From assembly GCA_027577415.1 (NCBI GenBank), contig JANBQS010000501.1:1-16508 (forward strand): a stretch of 16,508 nucleotides of DNA. Reading direction: 5' to 3'. Below, one piece after another: positions 7,949-16,016 of this stretch. Source of the DNA: Coemansia sp. RSA 922. Lineage: Eukaryota > Kickxellomycota > Kickxellomycetes > Kickxellales > Kickxellaceae. The notes under the pieces are model-generated. The model saw nothing but the letters and a program-made list of their open reading frames with translations, searched no databases and had not been told where the DNA came from. The position numbers and the translations under genes were made by a program. How positions within the stretch are numbered: position 1 is the first letter of the stretch; each line of letters opens with the position of its first letter.

Positions 7949-8291
7949 ATGCACATACGTATAGTCAACAGTGAAAATGGGTGTAGCATAAAAAAAGTGT
8001 AAATTTGGCAAACGGCTTCCTTTAGGCAGGTTCTTGAAAGACCAGCTGAGCACAAAATGCGGGTTGGAAGGCAGTCAATTTGAAATAACTATAAAGGATG
8101 ATACTGATGATGTTCACAAGGATCCAGGAGATGATGAACAGATTAATAACGACACAACAGTTTATTTATGGCTGCAGGGTAGCAGAAAGAATGCGCCGGT
8201 GCGTTACTGTTGTAAGAAACCATTTGAGTGCTCTCATACCTACTCTGATACATCAAGTGATATATCTGTCCAGCACGGATTAGAGGAATAG
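7949..8291 (+). pseudogene. Broken copy 1 of a small unrecognised protein gene
   Basis: The ATG at 7949 opens MHIRIVNSENG, parallel to MLIRIVDELNN of the intact copy at 8713. A TAA at 8000-8002 (codon 18) and a short deletion then shift the frame. From 8007 the homologous frame resumes with GKRLPLGRFLKD against GKLPLVGFLKDA, then shares the core ITIKDDTD, the EQI...TT.Y.W segment and APV.YC. It ends at TAG 8289-8291 with about 25 extra C-terminal residues. The start-proximal stop plus frameshift make it a pseudogene unless an unusual splice rescues it. Function is unknown. Confidence 0.6.
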
Positions 8292-8503
8292 TTTATAACT
8301 GAGGATATATACTTGTGAGATATACCATTGTTTATAGGTTTCAATTATTACTGCATGCAGAAACAACAATTTGTGATTCTGAATATAAACTTGGACGCTT
8401 ACTGACATCAACAAGTGCTGGCGACTCATTCAACTTGGCACAACTCTATTCCTTAACCAAGGGACCCATTAAACCTTGGGTTTATAAACCATTTGCCAAA
8501 TCG

Positions 8504-8523
8504 CTTGATTGAGCCTGATCAAG
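8504..8523. promoter_or_regulatory. Conserved palindrome CTTGAT-N8-ATCAAG, copy 2
   Basis: The arms CTTGAT (8504-8509) and ATCAAG (8518-8523) are the same as at 7751-7770, in a block of about 38 bp shared with copy 1. It lies 190 bases before the intact gene's ATG. Confidence 0.45.
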
Positions 8524-8537
8524 CCTCCGACTTGGGG

Positions 8538-8561
8538 CCAAAGGCAGTCATTGGTCTTTGT
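8538..8561 (-). repeat. 24-bp block, copy 2 (inverted relative to 7789-7812)
   Basis: It matches 7789-7812 at 23 of 24 positions, but on the opposite strand, while the palindrome before it and the coding region after it keep the same orientation in both copies. This implies a small local inversion in one copy, or a mobile or orientation-independent element. Confidence 0.8.
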
Positions 8562-8712
8562 GTCACATAATTTCTTAATTAAACACTAATGGCATTGCAA
8601 AAAGGGGGAGAATAAAAGGCATCCAGGCGAGGTTCTTTTGTCTTCAACTTCTCTACTCCCTTTCAGTTGAATTATTTTCTATTTTCACAAACAAGCTCTG
8701 CTACCCTCCAAT

Positions 8713-9000
8713 ATGCTTATACGTATAGTCGACGAGTTGAATAATTGTATCACACGTGATTTACCATTTAAGAATGGCAAGCTTCCTTTAGTTGGGTTCC
8801 TGAAAGACGCTTTGAACGAATTAGATGAGTTTGCAAACACTGTATATGGAATAACTATAAAAGATGATACAGATATGGACCACAGAACTCCAGATAATGA
8901 AGAACAGATTTGTTGTGAAACAACAATATATGTATGGAAGAGTTTTAGCAATAGGATGGCTCCAGTGAAGTATTGCTCAGGTCCTGTAATGCAGCTGTAA
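8713..9000 (+). CDS. Small unrecognised protein, intact copy 2 (95 aa)
   Basis: I do not recognise this protein. The ATG at 8713 is the only conserved start between the two copies, and the frame is intact to TAA 8998-9000. Conserved with copy 1: the N-terminal (M.IRIV) strand, GK.PL..FLKD, the acidic core ITIKDDTD, EQI...TT.Y.W and APV.YC. No signal peptide or membrane helix is evident; it looks like a small soluble alpha/beta protein with several cysteines near the C terminus. An AATAAA (9072-9077) downstream could end the transcript. Conservation of protein segments through substantial DNA divergence argues that it is or was a real gene. It may be the N-terminal part of a longer spliced gene, but I see no clear donor. 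Confidence 0.55.
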   Translation: MLIRIVDELNNCITRDLPFKNGKLPLVGFLKDALNELDEFANTVYGITIKDDTDMDHRTPDNEEQICCETTIYVWKSFSNRMAPVKYCSGPVMQL

Positions 9001-9253
9001 AATCCAGCACAGTTGGCACATTAGACGGCTTACCACTCACCAACTACTGGTGCAAGCCCTACTTTAGCCAGAATAAAGAGTAGCCTTTTAGTATGAAATA
9101 CCATAATAAATATTTAGCTATCTGCTTTTTTCCACAGTCGCTGCTAACCAGTTCTCACAATACGATTATAATAAATCATAATTGACATGTGAATGGACAT
9201 CTAACTGTGGCATATTAGTTAATGTGTACTTTGTGCTGCAACCAATCCACCAC
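9001..9253. other. Spacer after small-protein copy 2
   Basis: AT-rich sequence with an AATAAA at 9072-9077; no gene is visible. Confidence 0.5.
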
Positions 9254-9592
9254 TCAGTCTCCAGGTTTGTGGCCTGGAAGGGGAGTAAAGAACTCTATTA
9301 TCCATGCTACGGCCTTAAGCAGGCGTGGATGGCTTGTTGGAGTAAAAAAATTGTGCCTACGAAGCATGACAAGCTTTTGTGGGGTCAGGTCTATCACCAG
9401 ATGTGTTGCACATGTACTGGAGCTGCAAGACCAAGCATGCAACTGGCCCAACAGCCCATGTGGAACACCTTTGACTGGAGTCTTCGAGCTGCCGGTAAAC
9501 ACCTTCAAGCTGCTGGAAAATGCCTCTGAGGCGCTGACCATGAGTGTGCTGCCTTCTACCAGCAACAAGATGTGCCCAAGAAACCCCCACAC
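9254..9592 (-). pseudogene. Relic of the CHNFR/leucine-rich family (internal fragment)
   Basis: The minus-strand frame contains VMLRRHNFFTPTSHPRL, which parallels SMLRRLVVFTPVSHPRL in the family relic at 13302-14981. The DNA also shares CATGCTTCG and AGCCATCC at the matching points. The preceding stretch (THLVIDL) sits where that relic has ETLDMQL. Neither end of a gene can be found and adjoining frames are interrupted, so this is an isolated internal fragment. The opposite strand has a 158-codon open frame over the same bases, which I take to be a shadow. The link rests mainly on one 17-residue motif. Confidence 0.45.
9482..9523 (+). repeat. Two-unit 21-bp direct repeat
   Basis: CTTCGAGCTGCCGG... 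is followed 21 bases later by CTTCAAGCTGCTGG..., with a few differences per unit. It lies inside the leucine-rich-family relic and is probably a small tandem duplication. Confidence 0.5.
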
Positions 9593-9803
9593 TTATCCAC
9601 ACGACACAGCTCTGCTACGCCTGTCGAGATCCTCCTACCTATGGTTCTGGAAGAAGGAGGCCAAAAGGTTATATAAACAATGCCCCGCTGTTAGTTAGAT
9701 ACAGGCTTAACCATTCTCAATTTCTCAGCGGCACATCAGCTGTTGCAAACAAGCCACCTGTTCTACAAAATGCGTGATAATAACACCTCAAAAAGAGAAA
9801 GCG

Positions 9804-9898
9804 CCGAAAATAGCTCAGCGGTAGAGCGGGAGACTGTAGTTTCAGTGTACATTGATGTAGTAATCTCTAGGTCCCTGGTTCAAATCCGGGTTTTCGGA
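9804..9898 (+). tRNA. tRNA-Tyr(GUA) with intron
   Basis: All four arms fold. The acceptor CCGAAAA (9804-9810) pairs with TTTTCGG (9891-9897); the D stem GCTC/GAGC spans 9813-9827; the anticodon stem GGAGA pairs with TCTCT with one G-U; the T arm is CCTGG-TTCAAAT-CCGGG. The anticodon is GTA at 9836-9838. A 23-base intron (9840-9862) follows position 37, the canonical place, and contains TAC able to pair with the anticodon as in other eukaryotic pre-tRNA-Tyr. The C1-G72 pair and discriminator A (9898) are eukaryotic tyrosine identity elements. CCA is not encoded. Confidence 0.95.
9840..9862 (+). other. tRNA-Tyr intron
   Basis: These 23 bases lie between G37 (9839) and A38 (9863). They include GTGTAC, whose TAC can pair with the GTA anticodon to form the bulge-helix-bulge-like substrate of the splicing endonuclease. 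Confidence 0.85.
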
Positions 9899-9902
9899 AC
9901 AC

Positions 9903-9913
9903 TTTTTTTTTTT
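9903..9913 (+). terminator. RNA polymerase III terminator of tRNA-Tyr
   Basis: A run of 11 T residues begins five bases after the tRNA end. Confidence 0.85.
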
Positions 9914-9989
9914 ATTTTTCTCAGCCCTGTTGATAAAAAGGAAAAAGCGCCGGAGTAGCGCGTGTTCTTTTTTTTTTTTTGCCCAGACT

Positions 9990-10277
9990 ATGGTAGACAA
10001 TCTGCTGGACTGTGGACGCCCACCAGGGGAGGATCCTTCTGGTGGAACATCTCTGCCATTAGCTGAGCGAAAATTGCTAGTGGTTGCTTCTCAAAAGGTC
10101 AGCAGGGTCCTATAGGTCGCCCTGAATTTTATTAGGCAGGATGACAAAATTTCACTTGACCTCCAGCTGCCACTGTCAATTCCATATGGACCAGAAGAAT
10201 AGGCACATTTCGCCTGGGCGTTAAAAGAGTCTGAGAAGGGCGTGATGCGCGCAGTGTACCAGGGCTTTGCCAATTAA
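9990..10277 (+). pseudogene. Short unrecognised reading frame broken by two TAG codons
   Basis: From ATG 9990 one frame reads through 95 codons to TAA at 10275, broken only by TAG at 10113-10115 and TAG at 10200-10202. The segments between the stops (for example VALNFIRQDDKISLDLQLPL and AHFAWALKESEKG) have normal protein composition, and no frameshift is needed. Both stops are one C-to-T change from CAG. I do not recognise the protein; a fragment of a dead mobile element or multicopy gene is possible. Confidence 0.35.
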
Positions 10278-11185
10278 ATTAGCCATTATGCAGTTGTAGT
10301 TTAAATAGAATATCTCAAAGGCCCTAGAGACAGGTTCCAGTGGGTGTAGGCTAGTACGTATTAGGTATGTAGGTCAGAAGGGGTTATGCCAAGGGGTAAT
10401 CATTCGACCTGCGATACTGGCTGCCTGGGTTTGGATCCCCTAGCGCGCCTGTGATGATAACATTTGGTATGCATGATCCACATACCAAATGGTATACATC
10501 TACGTCATTATTTGTCTTTATTTTTTTATTGAACCATATTATTTATATCAAACACTTGTTGTCGATGTAATAATAATATTGCTTAACCCAAGTATGAATT
10601 ACTCTTTACGTATATCAATTCTCAAAATAATTTTCGCAAAAAAAGTAGAAGCTAGCTGCGTAAAAGTGAAACCCATCTACAACAAAAATTAGGTTGCGGG
10701 GTTCTCCCTATATCCCTGACGAAAGTGGATTTCCCCAAAATTCCACACCAACGCGGTCTGATATACAGAATAAACGCCTCTTTGGACTCGGCTCTTACTT
10801 GTCACTGCCCTATTTCATGCACACTGTGTCCTTGTCTATATTCCCAATCCTCTCAAAGTTGACGTCTTATTGTTAACAAACAAACTTAACACCTCTTCTA
10901 AACTCTTCAGCGGCATGAATAACACAAGAGTGTGCTTAAATAATAATGACTCTTTGTTATTATATCGGTGATGGATACCGATAATACCACAGCCTTCCAT
11001 ATTTCCATCTGTTTCTCGGCAATGGAAGAGTGGCAGTGTCTTAGAAATTAAAGAAAACTAGAGCAAAGGACCAGTATCTAATCATTCGCAATATCTGTCC
11101 ACATGAAGGATATGTTTGTAATAAAAACAACAGATTTCGTTTGAATGTACTGATAAATAACATGTTGACCACTGAAATGTACTTG
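10278..11185. other. AT-rich intergenic region, no gene seen
   Basis: There is no supportable gene. It holds an 11-bp inverted repeat (10461-10491), a possible tRNA-like fragment near 10380-10440 that does not fold convincingly, and a 7-bp inverted repeat TATCGGT/ACCGATA near 10964-10984. Confidence 0.5.
10461..10491. repeat. Perfect 11-bp inverted repeat
   Basis: CATTTGGTATG (10461-10471) and CATACCAAATG (10481-10491) are exact reverse complements around nine bases. A further GGTATAC follows directly. It could be an operator-like site, a hairpin or a mobile-element end; no gene is adjacent. Confidence 0.65.
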
Positions 11186-12953
11186 TTACTGAGGAATAGT
11201 GCCAGTAGCCGCATTGCTCTTTGCTTTAAGCGCGTCCTTTTGAAAAGCCATTGCCTGTTCCCAATAGACGTTGGTGAAGGCAAGCAGTTCTTCCGAAATA
11301 TCCTTCCATTTCTCGGCGCGCTCCTTGAATGGATTAACCATAGGCGTTATTTCACTTGTTGGAGGAACCTGTCCATAAAGCCTCACAGCTTCAAGCCGTT
11401 CCTGAACCGACGGATTTGGCAACGTCTGCTCACCACACTTCTGCTTTTCGACTGTTCCGTGGAAGTCAGGATTAAGACGGGGATTTTTGAATAGACACTC
11501 GTGGAGCGAAATCGCCAATCTCTTGAGCAGCTCGTTTTCGTCGGGTTTGCCACCTGCGCCACTTGCACCGATTTTGTCGCCTTTGTCGCTTGTACTGTCT
11601 GCGACGCCTTCCGGTTTAAATTGATTAACGATGGTGTCCTTAAACAATTCCGAGTCCTTAAAGACGTATCTTTTAGCTGTTAGCATCTTGGCGGTAGATT
11701 CCTGTCGTCACGCCGTAATAGGACATCCAGTGAGTTCCTCATTCCAACGACGCTTACCACTGATCGTGCCAAGTGTCGCGAACCAACAAATCACACACAG
11801 CATCGACTCCCAGTCATTGAGGCTCGTGTGCTCGACGATTGGCCCGCCGAGGTTATTGATGCTCATGTAAGGCAAAGTCCCAGTCATCTCTTTGCGCTTC
11901 ACCCGCCCCTCTCGTTTCTCCCGCTTCTCTTGGTCAATGTCGATTGCGCAGTCAAGATCGATGAGCATCCCGCGAGCAATGACATCTTTCCGTCTAAAAA
12001 CGAGGATATTGTCGGGCGAGATGTCGCGGTGCAAAATACTGCAGTCGTTGACAAATGCACTGTGGCAGCGCATCACATCACAAACAACAGTGACAAACTC
12101 TGCGACCAACGTCGTCGAGCGCAAAGGCTTACCGTTGGGTTCCATGACAATACGGCGGTGAGTACGGAGAAGATATTCCTTGCCGCTGCACATTTTTTGT
12201 TATTGAATGTAGCTGTGATCAAGCAAACGACTAAATTATGTACTGCTGCTCTCAGATCTAATTAATTGAAGAAGTTTTGCCGATGATGAATGACACGGTA
12301 ACATTAGATTTATCTTTACTGGCGGAATATAAAGTCTGGGCGTCCATCAACAACGTAGCCCCCTCCTTTTTCTTAACTTCCTCCACAGTATATAAAATTT
12401 TATTTATTTTGAGGCATAGTCCAAGGTAAGTTTGGTAAGTATTTTCCTCGACTTACTCGCCATTCTTGATAATATTGAGTGATCTGACTTCCTTGTGAGT
12501 GTCATTTGCAAGCATCTCGCTAAGTGGTTTAGTCAAGCTCAAAACCGAGTCATCGTCTTTGTCAAGCCGCCGTTCGTAGTGGTCGTGTGCTTCGGCATGC
12601 CTTTCAGTCAAAATCTGCTCAGTCGTAGACAGCCTGCTTGAATGCGCCCCCGAGGTGCCCGACCGCTGTATACTGGGCGTCCTAATGTCGGCACTGGAAG
12701 GAGGCTGTCCTAAACTCGAGGATATGTGGCATACAAATAATACCCGAATTTAGTGGAATGGCTTGGTTTGTGTGTAACTTACCATGAGTATTTGCAAGCA
12801 GAACTGGTTGGCATTAGACTTACCTTTGCCCTGGATTACAGAAGGCTTTGGTCTCTTGCCTCAAGGAGTTATAAAATTGGATTGCGGCCGGGTGGTGGGT
12901 TCTTCGGACTCAGGAGTCGAAAGCCTCTTGCGCTTGCCATCGGGACTAGTCAT
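11186..12953 (-). pseudogene. Decayed FunK1-type (fungal-specific) protein kinase gene
   Basis: FunK1 kinases are a large fungal family, mostly of unknown role. Exon 1 runs 12953-12824 and exon 2 12709-12457, joined by a 114-base GT-AG intron that keeps frame; exon 2 encodes a charged segment ending SLNIIKNGE and has a GTAAGT donor. Next, 12389-12258 carries EVKKKEG...TVSFIIGK, like the pre-kinase domain, ending in TAG; no acceptor I tried joins it in frame. Then 12193-11711 encodes the catalytic lobe: HRDISPDN (Asp57 and Asn62 of this segment), LIDLD (in place of DFG), GTLPYM, and LNDWES. The ATP-binding lobe that should precede it is absent. TGA interrupts codon 31 (12863-12861) and the C-terminal part (11710-11708); after the latter, 174 codons stay open in the same frame to 11186. 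The family is clear from the catalytic lobe; the gene is almost surely inactive as a kinase. Confidence 0.75.
12710..12823 (-). other. Probable intron in the FunK1-type relic, with a second donor
   Basis: On the minus strand the donor AAAG|GTAAGT (12824/12823) joins acceptor TTTAG (12710), with a CTAAA branch-like motif. A second consensus donor, CATG|GTAAGT, lies at 12783/12782 and would also keep frame if paired with the GACAG acceptor five bases further on. Which is used cannot be told from sequence. Confidence 0.55.
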
Positions 12954-13301
12954 TTGTAGTCCAAAAAAAGCAGTGGGACTAATTCAAATAATAAAAAAGG
13001 ATAACCGAATGTGTCGGATGCCAAATAAAAAGGAGCAAATGGCAATGCAAAATGATTGAAAAATACATAAGTGGAAGTGAAAATAAAAGGTACAGACTCG
13101 CCCCCAGACCGCTTACAATAAATAAGCTCTTGCTTCCCCACTATTTTCAGGCCCAATCGGTTTGTTGATATTATGTTGATCGCCAACATTATCAAGCTGC
13201 GCTGACAATTATCGATAACAATCTGCCTTCATGCCACAAACAAACGTCTTTGCTTTTATTATTTCTTCATACTTTTCTGTATTTTTTGAATTTCTAACTC
13301 A
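12954..13301. other. Intergenic: upstream of the kinase relic and of the leucine-rich relic
   Basis: 348 AT-rich bases between two divergent relics. The only structure I note is a 10-bp palindrome, TTATCGATAA (13209-13218). No gene is visible. Confidence 0.5.
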
Positions 13302-14981
13302 GTGCACTCCCTTTCACCCTTCCAATTACTCCCATCTCATGTCATTCGGCTAGTTGTTAGCCACGTCACAGACAGCAGTCGCCTGGTGTTTGCTGGACTT
13401 ATATCTGACCCTTGCAGCTATAGGACGCTGTTAAAGTCATTGCTGTCAGTTTTGCCACAACTTTCGCGATATTGCCCTTCCACTTTAATGCCGTCGCTTT
13501 AAAATTGATATTGCTAATATTCAGGGCAACGCGCACAAGACGAACTTGGATAATTACTGTGGTAACTGCAACCTGTCGTGCCGATTCCTCGACTATCCTG
13601 CACACAATATTGCGAAAGACATGGGGATTGTCTTGGACAAGATCGATGTCTATCTGGGCAAAGTGTTATAGTTTTTGTCGCTAGCGTTCTAAGATGGCTG
13701 TGCGTTTCCGACGGTTCGTACTATCTCTTTACTCTTTTCTGGGAACATGATTCGGCCGCGAAACATAAAGAGCTCGCAGACAGCTGAGGCTAACATCGGC
13801 GCGTTTGTTCGAATGATCAAGCAACTTGCTCCTAGAGTCGGGAGAAATTAGGGTGCGCAGAGACCATTCAGGGTGCGGTTCCGGATTAAATCCCCAGTTG
13901 GGTAACTTTATTTCGCAGCTCTATCAGCAGTTCAGTCGTGTCGAGTATGTTCTCGTGTACTTTTCGAGGTTGCCTGTGGTTCTACCACTGGCCATGATCT
14001 GCAGCCTGGTGCATATCAGATACACGGTTGGCGGATACAGCAGTCAGACTATTGAGTTGGCACGGCAGAACGCGATGACATTGCAGTATTTTGTTCTTGC
14101 GTATCAACGTCATCTGGTTGACATTTTTCGTATCATTCGGGATGCCAGTGGCAGCTATGTGTCATACCCTCGCCTGTATAAACTGTAGCTATGCGGATCG
14201 CCGGGCGACAACAAGCCGAGGTCAGTTTCCGTTGGTGTGGTGCCATTCCCCAGTCTTCGGCACCTATGCTTGTTTGGTCACAATCCGTTCGACGACGATA
14301 CTCTTTTCTGGGGTAAAGCGGCCACACTCGAGACCTTGGATATGCAATTGGACTCTAAAACTTTTAGCATGCTTCGCCGCCTCGTGGTATTTACGCCGGT
14401 CAGCCATCCGAGGCTAAAGTTTGTCAAACCTAATTTCTGTGGCGATCTACCTGGAGATCAGTATGACTCTGCTGTTGACAGTCTACAGCTTGCGCTGAGG
14501 GTTGGTCTGAACATGGTGGTACTATATATGGATGGTTTGGAGATGCCAATCTACTACTAGCGCTTCCTCTGTTGAGCGACAACCCTTGTATTCAAGCCCT
14601 GATGATCCCGATTTTAGAAATTAAACTCTGCGACCTTATTGCCTTGGTCAAGTCACTCCAGCTTCTGTCGGAGCTAACCACTGGTCCACCTCTATTAATA
14701 TTACCGAGAAAGAGCTACCTGCATATGTAATTTCGAAGCACAATCCGATGGACAAGCGATTCCGATGCTGGCACTTTCGCAAGTCTATACGAGAGCCGAT
14801 ATCCTATGTCGTCAAATGAGTGCTGTTGCTAGCGTTGGCGTGCCCAAACTTTGACAATGTTACCATATTCCACATTGCGCGCAAAAAGTTTGCAGAGCTT
14901 CTGGAAAAGACCATCGATACGGCGACCTATAGAGAGCATGCATCTCGTTTGCGCTGTTTATTGTCTCATGTGCCAGAGTAA
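13302..14981 (+). pseudogene. Full-length relic of a CHNFR/leucine-rich protein family (F-box-like)
   Basis: About 560 codons can be followed through three frames. 13302-13450 reads LLPSHVIRLVVSHV...SSRLVF; after a one-base shift, 13453-13840 reads CHNFRDIALPL, DYPAHNIAKDMGIVLDKIDV, DGCAFPTVRTIS and AFVRMIKQLAP; after another, 13841-14690 reads EIRVRRD, FPSLRHLCLFGHNPFDDDTLF, MLRRLVVFTPVSHPRL and DLIALVKSLQLLSEL; after a third, 14690-14981 reads RFRCWHF, LLALACPNFDN and HASRLRCLL to TAA. Internal stops: 13486, 13669, 13690, 14186, 14558 and 14817. The order of blocks matches a large family I recall from Coemansia, with an F-box-like start and LRR-like body. No ATG is found at the 5' end. Its function, when intact, is unknown to me. 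Confidence 0.7.
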
Positions 14982-15051
14982 TGCCAAATAAATATAGACA
15001 TCGATACATTTACCGACATTTTATACACAGGGTTCAAAAGAGGCTATCTGG
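14982..15051. other. Short spacer between convergent relics
   Basis: Seventy AT-rich bases follow the stop of the plus-strand relic; nothing is recognisable in them. Confidence 0.4.
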
Positions 15052-15640
15052 TTACCCCCGATAGTCCAAAGGCCCAACTTTGAGACGCTTCAAGTGGTGA
15101 ATATGAGACTGGCCAACGTTGGTGTCAATTATTGTACTAGTGCTCTTGTTGACACTCTCAACAGATAGGGCACTGATTTGTAGCGTATCCAGCGCAGGCA
15201 AGTAACAGACTGGGCAGACGGTCATGCCGCGATAGTGATTTGGCTCAGGCGCCATCACGCACTTTGGCTTTGCTTTTTATCGCCGCCTTTTTTTTATGGC
15301 GCTTAAGAATGGTCGATTGAGTAGTCAGCATGGCTGTGCTGTACGTTTGATCGGTTTTGAAAAGATAAAAAAAATAAAAACAATAATTTCTCGCCGAGCT
15401 CGTTTTTGCCCGAATGGAAGTGGTACCTCCAGTTTGATGCCTGTAGCCAGCGAGTATAGAAGGTGAGTAGGGATATGGTCATTGTTTATGTAAAAGCGCA
15501 AGGTCCTGAGTGATGCGTAGCATGAACGTCGATTTCCACCGAATAAACACGGCCCTGCCAGAGTGCTCAATGCTGTCTAGGGATAGTTTTGTGCGAGTGC
15601 AGAAGCTCTCCCAAACAAACTGCCAATTTCATATAAGGGG
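15052..15640 (-). pseudogene. Weak leucine-rich remnants on the minus strand
   Basis: Two minus-strand frames look like pieces of leucine-rich protein: 15570-15325 with ASLRTLRFYINNDHIPTHLL and 15258-15052 with LPALDTLQISALSVESV and HHLKRLKVGPLDY. They are separated by A-rich sequence and an inverted GCGCCAT/ATGGCGC pair (about 15249-15302). No start, complete frame or intron signals join them. They could be a second decayed member of the neighbouring leucine-rich family, but I cannot align them to it with confidence. Confidence 0.3.
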
Positions 15641-15929
15641 GGCATCGATCGGTGTCTGGCAACCTGCTACCCCCAGGAACCAAAACTCTCCCCAGTGGCG
15701 TACCATATGCGCAGGTCAATCTGAATACAGTCTCTACTGCCCGCTTACTGCCTTTTTGGCTTGTCTCTGTTTCTTTTTTTGGCTTTTGGCTTGTCCCCGG
15801 TTTTTTTTATTTTATTTTGGCTTTGGTATATCCCCGGCACCCCCATTTATTTTTTGCGTTTGCTATCAGATTTATATGTATTTCAAAACGACAAACATAT
15901 CGAGTGAGCTAGTTAGCTCAAAGATCAGC
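15641..15929. other. Pyrimidine-rich spacer upstream of tRNA-Glu
   Basis: T- and C-rich sequence including degenerate tandem units. Plus-strand open frames here run through the tRNA and are not believable. Confidence 0.5.
15752..15840 (+). repeat. Degenerate tandem repeat (TTTGGCTT... units)
   Basis: Three imperfect units begin TTTTTGGCTTGTCTCTG, TTTTGGCTTGTCCCCGG and TTTTGGCTTTGG..TCCCCGG, separated by T-runs. It looks like a decayed minisatellite. Confidence 0.5.
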
Positions 15930-16001
15930 TCCGCAATGGTCCAGTGGCTAGGATCTCACGCTCTCACCGTGATGGCCGGGGTTCAATTCCCCGTTGTGGA
16001 A
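15930..16001 (+). tRNA. tRNA-Glu(CUC)
   Basis: A 72-base cloverleaf without intron. The acceptor TCCGCAA (15930-15936) pairs with TTGTGGA (15994-16000) with one G-U; the D arm is GTCC...GGAT; the anticodon stem TCACG/CGTGA encloses loop CTCTCAC with anticodon CTC at 15963-15965; the T arm is CGGGG-TTCAATT-CCCCG; the discriminator is A (16001). The body closely resembles yeast tRNA-Glu. Confidence 0.95.
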
Positions 16002-16011
16002 CATAACATTC

Positions 16012-16016
16012 TTTTT
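16012..16016 (+). terminator. RNA polymerase III terminator of tRNA-Glu
   Basis: TTTTT begins ten bases after the tRNA end. Confidence 0.7.

Larger units (their letters stand above)
8292..8712 (+). other. Upstream region of small-protein copy 2
   Basis: No gene is visible in these 421 bases. They contain the conserved palindrome (8504-8523), the inverted 24-bp block (8538-8561), a TATA-like AATAAAAG (8611-8618) about 100 bases before the ATG, and a pyrimidine-rich initiator-like stretch near 8645-8665 that resembles the same position in copy 1. Confidence 0.5.

Noticed and set aside
8315..8512. 65-codon plus-strand frame between the two small-protein copies
   Set aside because: It has no ATG, runs into the conserved palindrome and has no counterpart before copy 1.
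9222..9698. 158-codon plus-strand open frame
   Set aside because: The opposite strand carries the leucine-rich-family motif; this frame has atypical composition and no recognisable features.
10380..10440. tRNA-like fragment with A-box-like (ATGCCAAGGGG) and B-box-like (GGTTTGGATCC) sequences
   Set aside because: The D, anticodon and acceptor stems do not pair, so it is at most a very degenerate tRNA or SINE relic.
11828..12265. 145-codon plus-strand frame opposite the kinase catalytic lobe
   Set aside because: The minus strand encodes HRDISPDN and other kinase motifs here; the plus frame is a shadow.
12290..12426. Possible plus-strand exon starting MNDTVTLDLS and ending at a GTAAGT donor
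   Set aside because: No downstream acceptor or exon continues it, and the minus strand carries FunK1-like sequence over the same bases.
13209..13218. 10-bp palindrome TTATCGATAA resembling a DREF-type site
   Set aside because: A single AT-rich palindrome upstream of two dead genes is not enough evidence; DREF sites are known from animals.
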